12,877 nt of DNA from Rhodoferax sp. (GTDB lineage: Bacteria; Pseudomonadota; Gammaproteobacteria; Burkholderiales; Burkholderiaceae_C), in assembly GCA_028711355.1 (NCBI GenBank), contig JAQTSL010000074.1, positions 1-12,877 of the forward strand, written 5' to 3'. Below the pieces are notes generated by a model. It was not told where the DNA came from. It ran no database searches and worked only from the letters and a program-made list of their open reading frames with translations. Made by a program: the position numbers and the translations under genes. This document shows positions 8,224 through 12,877 of this stretch, piece by piece (position 1 is the first letter of the stretch; each line of letters starts with the position of its first letter).

Positions 8224-8685
8224 TTAGCGCCGTCTCCCACTGCCAGGGCTTCCGCCAAGGAATATGACGGGTCTGGCGTTATTTCTCTTTAATATTGATC
8301 TCTCTATCGCCTTCAGGTTTACCCACTCCACTGGGTGAACCTGCTGATAGTGTGTATTTAGCTCCGACGCCTGGGCGCGGCACAGAGGACAAAAAATACC
8401 GTCAGAGGTATTGCGTCTCAGCACCTTCTTGATTGGCTTTTTTTGAGGTCGATCGGCGCGCTGGAGTTGGCGCTTAACAACACGCGATATTTTTTTACCG
8501 GCTGGCACGGTCGCCTGCTCGGTTTTAGGTCGATGGAGCGTCTCACGTGGTGAATTGACCAAATTTTCAATCGACGCTTGCGGGACGGCCACACCAGAGT
8601 CGCTTGACTGTTTGTGGCGTTCAATCCCAAGCAATTTCGCCAGTTCGGAAAAACCCTTTATGGTCACGGCCTTTTCCATTTTCAA
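8224..8685 (-). CDS. Small basic C2H2 zinc-finger-like protein coupled to mod
   Basis: I cannot assign a named family. The 151-153-residue product has an N-terminal helix (GFSELAKLLGIERH), a strongly basic middle (KKISRVVKRQLQRADRPQKKPIKKVLRR), and a classical-looking zinc-binding pattern C99-x2-C102-x9-H112-x4-H117 in IFCPLCRAQASELNTHYQQVH. This suggests a nucleic-acid-binding protein. Two starts are possible: TTG at 8685, which overlaps the mod stop as TTGA and has GGTGAG six bases upstream, or ATG at 8679, two bases after the mod stop. Either way it is translationally coupled to mod. The C-terminus ends in GGSPGSGRRR, which only superficially resembles a P-loop. Its base composition is AT-richer than the surroundings and it contains two A7 runs. 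A 148-bp gap without clear signals separates it from the GTPase gene. Confidence 0.75.
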   Translation of the reverse strand: MKMEKAVTIKGFSELAKLLGIERHKQSSDSGVAVPQASIENLVNSPRETLHRPKTEQATVPAGKKISRVVKRQLQRADRPQKKPIKKVLRRNTSDGIFCPLCRAQASELNTHYQQVHPVEWVNLKAIERSILKRNNARPVIFLGGSPGSGRRR

Positions 8686-10787
8686 CCGACACTCACCACT
8701 ACTTCCGCCTCAAACCCAAACACATCCACCACCCGCACACACACTTTGCGCGGGCCAGTTTTCGCTTGTGTTGTTACCGTGGCAGTGGTCACCACACGCA
8801 GAGCGTCGGCATCGTTGGCGGTGTTGCCCCGGTAGTCTTGCCAGACCGAGCGGAATACCTTGCCGTCATAGTCCGGGTCAACCGCCCAGTATTCGACCAG
8901 CGCCAGCGGCTCCTGGTTGGCTACTGTCTGCAGCTTGACGCGGTTGGCGTCGTCCAGGTTGATGGCCTCGGGCGACAGCAGCACGTAGTTTTTGAGCTTG
9001 ACGGTTAGCGTTTCTTGCGCGGCACCATCGGGTGCATTGGCAACTGCCTTGCGCTCAATCGGGTGGATCGTCAAATATTGCAACGAAGAGAAGCGCACCT
9101 GCCCGCGCAGCTTGTCGATACCGCCTTTTTTCTTGAGCCGGTCCATCAGGTCGGGCGGAATCACCAGCACTTCCAGCCGCGAATCGTTCAGCGCGGTGAT
9201 GGTTTCGCCAATGGAGGGCTCAAAATTCCATCCCAGCACCACCACGCGGTCCCAGCCGCCCATCAGGTTGTCACGTTGGGCGATGGCTTTTTTGAGCGTG
9301 GCCGCACCGGTGAGCTTGTTGGGTGAATCGGCCAGCACCAGCGTCTTGCTGCCCTTGCGGCCCCCTGCGCCACTGATGTCGATGCTGGCAATCTGCCCCA
9401 GGTTGCGCTGCGGGTTGACGTCTGGTGGCAGGGGCAGCGCACCATAGAGCGACAGCACGATGTTGGACAGGTCGCCAATACGGAAATCCCGGCCCAGCGT
9501 GGCCTTGGCTGCCTCAAGCTGGTAGTCGCCGATGGCCTGGTACAGGAAGGGCTTGGCCTCCAGGTCAATCAGGCGCTTGCGCATGATCATGCAGGCGGGT
9601 TTACCCAGATCGGTGGTGATCCAGCGGCGGCCTAGTTTTTCTGCGACGGCGGCGGCGGTGCCGGAGCCGCCGTTGAAGTCGGCGACGAGGCCGTTTTCGG
9701 GGCAGGAGGCTCGAATGATTCGGTCGAGCAGTTTCTCAGGTTTTTGGGTCGCGTAATCGAGGATTTCTGCACCAGTTTTTGCAGGTAACAAATCTGTCCA
9801 GACAGACTGAACGCGGCGACCTTGTTCAAGATACTCGTCCATGTACTGTTTCAGGTACGGCGTGCCCGTGTTTGAGTAGTAGATTTTGTTTTCCACTTCC
9901 AGTACATCAATGTTTTCCTGCGAGTAGCTCCAATGACGACCGTCTGGCGGTGCCAATTCCAAACCTCTGAATTTCCTGGACGGACCAGAACCTGGTGCGG
10001 TAATAGGTCCCGCGAAGAAACGCTTTCCATTTAAAGCATCCACTTGGTTGAATCGTGTGCTTTGATGTTCATCGGACAGCGGCACATGCACTGGTTCAAA
10101 ATTGTGTGTGGAACCCTTTCGATAAAACATGAGCACGTCATGAACAACACCGAACTTTCCAGCATCGTTGTGTGCCCCGGTTCTTTGCCAAATAATTTCG
10201 TTGAGGAAGTTTTCCTTTCCGAACACCTCATCCATTGCGACCTTCACGTAATGCCCCACATGCCAATCCAGATGCACATAGATGGAGCCTGTATCCGCCA
10301 GCAACTCCCGCATCAGGATCAGACGCGGCGTGATCATGGCCAGGTAGGACGCAGTGCCATCGCTCCAGGTGTCGGAATAGGCGAACTGCTCGATGACAGT
10401 GGGCTTTTGCTCCAGTTCCATGCCGGGTAGCGTGACCTTGGTGCGGTAGTCTGCCTTGCTGTCAAACGGTGGGTCGATGTAGATCAGATCGACCTTGCCG
10501 CGCAGGCTGGGCGTGGTGTCGTCGCCCGCCAACAGGGCTGCCATGGCCAGCAGGTTGTCGCCGTAGATCAGGCGGTTGGCCCATTCAGCATCAGCGTTGG
10601 CCTGTTGCGCCTGCCGGTTGTGCGTGGTAATCCAGTCCTGTACTGCGCTGTCTTTGGCGGGCAGCACCACTTCGCGGGTTTGCAGGCTGACACGGTGGCG
10701 GCTTTCCAGTCCCTCAAGGATTTTTTCGGCGACCTTGCGACCTTGGGCGACGATTTCTGGGAGTTGTTCGAGCAGGGATTTGGCCAT
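8682..10787 (-). CDS. mod: Type III-like DNA methyltransferase Mod (beta-class N6-adenine/N4-cytosine)
   Basis: Transfers methyl groups from S-adenosylmethionine to a base in a specific site, protecting host DNA and giving the restriction complex its specificity. In the 701 residues the catalytic motif IV comes first (DLIYIDPPF, DPPF at 105-108), then a variable stretch, then YATQKPEKLL (345-354) and the AdoMet-binding motif ADFNGGSGTAAAVAEKLGR (about 369-387). This is the beta-class order of type III Mod proteins. The stretch at about 190-340 is the expected target-recognition region. A C-terminal domain of about 270 residues, seen in type III-like Mods, ends in a Val-rich strand. The start is ATG at 10787; the GGGAG upstream is rather distant (about 15 bases). 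It is divergent from an XRE-like regulator and overlaps or abuts the zinc-finger gene. The target site cannot be read from sequence. Confidence 0.92.
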   Translation of the reverse strand: MAKSLLEQLPEIVAQGRKVAEKILEGLESRHRVSLQTREVVLPAKDSAVQDWITTHNRQAQQANADAEWANRLIYGDNLLAMAALLAGDDTTPSLRGKVDLIYIDPPFDSKADYRTKVTLPGMELEQKPTVIEQFAYSDTWSDGTASYLAMITPRLILMRELLADTGSIYVHLDWHVGHYVKVAMDEVFGKENFLNEIIWQRTGAHNDAGKFGVVHDVLMFYRKGSTHNFEPVHVPLSDEHQSTRFNQVDALNGKRFFAGPITAPGSGPSRKFRGLELAPPDGRHWSYSQENIDVLEVENKIYYSNTGTPYLKQYMDEYLEQGRRVQSVWTDLLPAKTGAEILDYATQKPEKLLDRIIRASCPENGLVADFNGGSGTAAAVAEKLGRRWITTDLGKPACMIMRKRLIDLEAKPFLYQAIGDYQLEAAKATLGRDFRIGDLSNIVLSLYGALPLPPDVNPQRNLGQIASIDISGAGGRKGSKTLVLADSPNKLTGAATLKKAIAQRDNLMGGWDRVVVLGWNFEPSIGETITALNDSRLEVLVIPPDLMDRLKKKGGIDKLRGQVRFSSLQYLTIHPIERKAVANAPDGAAQETLTVKLKNYVLLSPEAINLDDANRVKLQTVANQEPLALVEYWAVDPDYDGKVFRSVWQDYRGNTANDADALRVVTTATVTTQAKTGPRKVCVRVVDVFGFEAEVVVSVG

Positions 10788-10909
10788 GGTGCGTGCGTTG
10801 AGCTCCCTTTGGGTATCCAGAACTCAACAACTTGATTATTAGTAACGTAATAAATGTAACTATAAGTCAAGCGTGACAGTTGATTGCGCGCTCCAAATAA
10901 CGTAACTTC
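10788..10909. promoter_or_regulatory. Divergent promoter region of mod and XRE regulator with repeated TAACGTAA elements
   Basis: This AT-rich 122-bp gap separates the mod and regulator starts. TAACGTAA occurs at 10843-10850 and again at 10898-10905; a partial copy (TGTAAC) ends at 10860. A TATAAG at 10861-10866 could be a -10 for the rightward gene. On the minus strand TTGACT (10870-10865) could be a -35 for mod, although no good -10 follows at 17 bp. Repeated elements next to a helix-turn-helix gene suggest its operators. Promoter placement is tentative. Confidence 0.5.
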
Positions 10910-11332
10910 ATGCAAGATGCAAAACAACTCTTCGCGCAGCAGTTACGTCAGGCCATGATTGCCGCAGGCTATTCGGCGCGGCCAGCCGTGCTGGAGCGCG
11001 AGTTCAATACGCGACACTGGGGCAAGCCGATGTCGCTGCATGGGGTGCGTCGCTGGCTGCAAGGCGAAACCATGCCTGACTTCAAAAAACTGGAAACGCT
11101 GTCCAAGTGGCTGGGCGTCCCAGTCCAGCAGTTGGGTTATGGGGCCGAATCCCAGCGCAAAGTGGAGCAGCGGCGCTCACATTGGGACAGCGGCATTGGC
11201 TACCAGGATCGGGATATTTTTGAGGCGTTTTTGAAGCTTCCCATTCCCCAACGCAAGCTCATCCGCGAGGTGATTCTGACCTTTGCCAAGGTGCATGCCC
11301 AGACCGACGTGTCTGCGAATGCCCAGTCATAG
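10910..11332 (+). CDS. XRE-like helix-turn-helix transcriptional regulator
   Basis: This 140-residue protein has a lambda-repressor-like DNA-binding region: an N-terminal helix (KQLFAQQLRQAMIAAGYS), the block MSLHGVRRWLQGETMPDFKKLETLSKWLGVPVQQL, and a C-terminal helical part (DIFEAFLKLPIPQRKLIREVILTFAKVH) that may dimerise. It is divergent from mod, with repeated TAACGTAA elements between them, so it may control mod, itself, or both, as controller proteins do in other restriction-modification loci. No Shine-Dalgarno sequence is visible before the ATG at 10910, so a short leader or leaderless transcript is possible. The higBA pair follows 41 bp downstream on the same strand. The specific subfamily is not recognised. 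Confidence 0.8.
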   Translation: MQDAKQLFAQQLRQAMIAAGYSARPAVLEREFNTRHWGKPMSLHGVRRWLQGETMPDFKKLETLSKWLGVPVQQLGYGAESQRKVEQRRSHWDSGIGYQDRDIFEAFLKLPIPQRKLIREVILTFAKVHAQTDVSANAQS

Positions 11333-11347
11333 TTCCGTGACACGGAA
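11333..11347. promoter_or_regulatory. 15-bp perfect palindrome upstream of higB, candidate HigA operator
   Basis: TTCCGTG-A-CACGGAA is perfectly symmetric with a single-base centre, so it cannot form a useful hairpin and is better read as a protein-binding site. It starts at the base after the regulator stop codon and lies 26 bp before the higB start. GTGACA within it (11337-11342) could be a -35 and TAAAAT (11362-11367) a -10 with a long spacer, so a bound HigA would block transcription. Which regulator binds is inference. Confidence 0.5.
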
Positions 11348-11373
11348 TCCAAATAACAGATTAAAATCAGGTC

Positions 11374-11652
11374 ATGATCCGCTCGTTCACCTGTGCCGAT
11401 ACCGAAGCCTTGTTCCGTAGCCAGCCGGTAGCCCGGTTTAAAAACATCGAACGTGTGGCACGGCGCAAGTTGTTGCAGTTGAGCGCCGCAACAGAGCTGA
11501 ACAGTTTGCGTATTCCGCCGGGCAACATGCTTGAGGCGCTCAAGGGTGATCGGAAAGGACAACACAGCATCCGCATCAATGACCAGTGGCGCATTTGTTT
11601 TGCCTGGCATGACGATGGGGCGTACCGGGTGGAAATTGTGGATTACCACTGA
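11374..11652 (+). CDS. higB: HigB-type mRNA endonuclease toxin
   Basis: The 92-residue protein belongs to the RelE/HigB superfamily. HigB toxins cut ribosome-bound mRNA and stop growth until HigA binds them. The family pattern is clear: an N-terminal strand (MIRSFTCADTEALF), a helical part with ERVARRKLLQL, then LNSLRIPPGNMLEALKGDR, GQHSIRINDQWRICF and a terminal VEIVDYH. Length is normal and the frame intact. The start at 11374 has only a weak ribosome site (CAGG very close to ATG); if TAAAAT at 11362 is the -10, the transcript would be nearly leaderless. Toxin precedes antitoxin, the usual higBA order, with 22 bp between stop and the preferred higA start. Confidence 0.93.
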   Translation: MIRSFTCADTEALFRSQPVARFKNIERVARRKLLQLSAATELNSLRIPPGNMLEALKGDRKGQHSIRINDQWRICFAWHDDGAYRVEIVDYH

Positions 11653-11674
11653 TTCAATGTTTTTGGAGATGACC

Positions 11675-11986
11675 ATGACGGACACCTTGCTCGACGAAAT
11701 TCACCCTGGCGAAATCCTGCTGGAGGAATTCATGAAACCCATGGGCATCACCGCGCGCCAGTTGGCCGCTGACATGGATGTTCCACCCAGCCGCATCAGC
11801 GATATCGTCAACGGCGCACGCCCCATCACCGCAGACACGGCGTTGCGTCTGGGCTTGTTTTTCAGCATGGAGCCACGCTACTGGCTGAACCTGCAAACCG
11901 ACTATGACATGCGGGTGGCAACGCGGCAAACGCTGGCCAAGATTGCGCCGCGCATTCGGGTGTTTCAGCCAGCCGTTGCATCGTAA
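11675..11986 (+). CDS. higA: HigA-type antitoxin
   Basis: This antitoxin of the preceding HigB is also an autorepressor of higBA. The 103-residue protein shows IHPGEILLEEFMKPMGIT, a helix-turn-helix (ARQLAADMDVPPSRISDIVNG), ALRLG and YWLNLQTDYDMRVA. The frame is open further upstream and offers ATG at 11657 and 11669. I prefer ATG at 11675 because GGAG at 11665-11668 is six bases before it and the conserved IHPGE block begins soon after. Its conserved blocks match those of the solitary HigA at 4628, so the two may recognise related operators or toxins. Confidence 0.93.
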   Translation: MTDTLLDEIHPGEILLEEFMKPMGITARQLAADMDVPPSRISDIVNGARPITADTALRLGLFFSMEPRYWLNLQTDYDMRVATRQTLAKIAPRIRVFQPAVAS

Positions 11987-12301
11987 AACATCTGGCGATT
12001 GCGCTGATTGCGCGCAGCAAGGGGGCATCGGTTGCAGGTTTCGGGCTGGCCGCCAGGATCGCCTTGTGGTTTCAGCTCATCACCGGGGCGTCCGTCCTTA
12101 CGGCCAGGATTAATACAGGTGTGGTCTGATGAAGGCGCTCGACCCACTCACGATGCAGAGGCGATGGCTTGGTGTGTGTATAGCAGGATTGGGTTTGCTG
12201 GAGTCTTGGCTCATTTACATGCATCCCGAGCGCTTGCGCGTGCCCGCTTGGAAAGGCACCGGGTGCCACGTAATGCAACTGTTCAAGGTGAATGCCGTCG
12301 C
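11987..12301. other. Intergenic stretch between higA and ureG with no convincing gene
   Basis: This 315-bp segment lies between two converging genes. Short open frames exist on both strands but none has a credible start, ribosome site or family match. The plus-strand frame from 12129 contains a hydrophobic run (RRWLGVCIAGLGLLESWLIY) followed by MHPERLRVPAW and then runs into antisense ureG. It looks like a fragment of a membrane protein and might be the remnant of a gene present before the island arrived. I could not name the family. Confidence 0.4.
12255..12267 (-). terminator. Possible weak terminator downstream of ureG
   Basis: GGCACC and GGTGCC flank one base, starting 34 bp after the ureG stop in its direction of reading, and are followed on that strand by TTTCC. 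The stem is GC-rich but short and the U-tract is poor, so this is at best a weak intrinsic terminator. Confidence 0.3.
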
Positions 12302-12877
12302 TTATGAAGCTGGATTCAGCATGCCACGCGCCTCGATGAACGCGATCACCTCGTCGAGGCCGCTGAGCGTTCTGAGGTTGGTCAACACAAACGGCTTGAG
12401 CCCTTTGGGCGTGGTGCGCATGCGCGTGGTGTCAGCCGCCATCACCTCCAGATTGGCCCCGACGTAGGGCGCCAGGTCGATCTTGTTGATGACAAACAGG
12501 TCGCTTTTGGTGATGCCCGGGCCACCCTTGCGCGGGATTTTTTCGCCAGCGGCGACGTCAATCACGTAAATCGTCAGGTCGGACAACTCGGGGCTGAAGG
12601 TGGCTGCCAGGTTGTCACCGCCGCTCTCAATAAAGACGATGTCGGCGTTGGGAAACTCCACCAGCATGCGGTCAATGGCCTCCAGATTGATGGAGCAGTC
12701 TTCGCGGATGGCGGTGTGCGGGCAGCCGCCGGTCTCCACACCCATGATGCGCTCGGCCGGTAGCGCACCGCTGACGGTCAGCAGGCGCTGGTCTTCCTTG
12801 GTGTAAATGTCGTTGGTGATGGCGACCAGGTCGTACTGGGCGCGCATGGCTTTGCACAGCATCTCCAGCAACGTGGT
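12302..12877 (-). CDS. ureG: Urease accessory protein UreG, C-terminal part (5' end outside window)
   Basis: UreG is the SIMIBI-class GTPase that, with UreE, UreF and UreH/D, delivers nickel to apo-urease in the cytoplasm. The window holds about 191 residues, missing only the N-terminus: the frame reaches the right edge as TTLLEMLCKAMR, i.e. directly after the P-loop GSGK. Diagnostic blocks present are NDIYTKEDQRLL, the nickel-binding CPH motif in VETGGCPHTAIREDCS, IESGGDNLAATFSPEL, the NKIDLAP specificity motif and the MRTTPKGLKPFVLTNL end region. It ends with TAA at 12304-12302. ureG is commonly the last gene of a ure cluster, so the urease operon probably extends to the right. No sign of damage. 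Confidence 0.96.
   Translation of the reverse strand, partial: TTLLEMLCKAMRAQYDLVAITNDIYTKEDQRLLTVSGALPAERIMGVETGGCPHTAIREDCSINLEAIDRMLVEFPNADIVFIESGGDNLAATFSPELSDLTIYVIDVAAGEKIPRKGGPGITKSDLFVINKIDLAPYVGANLEVMAADTTRMRTTPKGLKPFVLTNLRTLSGLDEVIAFIEARGMLNPAS

Noticed and set aside
8226..8270. GGSPGSG near the C-terminus of the zinc-finger-like protein, resembling a P-loop
   Set aside because: It lacks the required GK[S/T], sits at the very end with RRR following, and no nucleotide-binding fold could follow because the frame stops.
1587..8562. The 10-mer AATTGACCAA at 1587, 4641 and 8553, considered as an attachment or recombination repeat
   Set aside because: Two copies lie in coding sequence of unrelated frames, flanks do not match beyond a few bases, and the word was picked after the fact.
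1..12877. CRISPR array, tRNA/rRNA genes, insertion sequence ends, integrase or transposase
   Set aside because: No regularly spaced direct repeats, no tRNA-like cloverleaf or rRNA sequence, and no transposase or recombinase motifs were seen on either strand.

Overview
The window reads as a chromosomal segment of a GC-rich proteobacterium. The codon use and the neighbouring hyp and ure genes suggest a betaproteobacterium of the Burkholderiales/Comamonadaceae type, but that is inference. Housekeeping nickel-enzyme maturation genes lie at both edges. On the left are the 3' part of hypD and a complete hypE (plus strand, [NiFe]-hydrogenase cofactor assembly). On the right is the 3' part of ureG (minus strand, urease nickel insertion). 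The two flanking operons point towards each other, and about 10.4 kb of defence-type and toxin-antitoxin genes sits between their 3' ends.

The core of the island is a type III-like restriction-modification set with an unusual layout. On the minus strand, in transcription order, are: a beta-class DNA methyltransferase (Mod, 701 aa); a small basic protein with a C2H2-type zinc-binding pattern, coupled to mod; a 960-aa dynamin-like GTPase; and, further on, a 987-aa DEAH helicase with a C-terminal PD-(D/E)XK nuclease motif (Res). Mod and Res are normally adjacent, but here about 4.1 kb separates them. On the plus strand between GTPase and Res lie a solitary HigA-type antitoxin, which faces res divergently, and a 69-aa protein of unknown function.

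The most striking gene is the GTPase. Its last 140 or so residues closely resemble the C-terminal phospholipase-D-like, membrane-binding domain of the eukaryotic ESCRT-III partner MITD1 (DPYL, HDR and LGRGL landmarks in the right order). A dynamin-like motor joined to a MITD1_C-like domain inside a restriction-modification locus suggests a system that couples DNA modification/restriction with a membrane-directed response. That coupling is a hypothesis.

To the right of mod, and divergent from it, is an XRE-like regulator. It is followed by a complete higBA toxin-antitoxin pair with a 15-bp palindrome just upstream. The mod/regulator intergenic region carries repeated TAACGTAA elements that could be operators. 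A 315-bp stretch between higA and ureG holds no convincing gene. No tRNA, rRNA, CRISPR array, transposase or integrase was seen.
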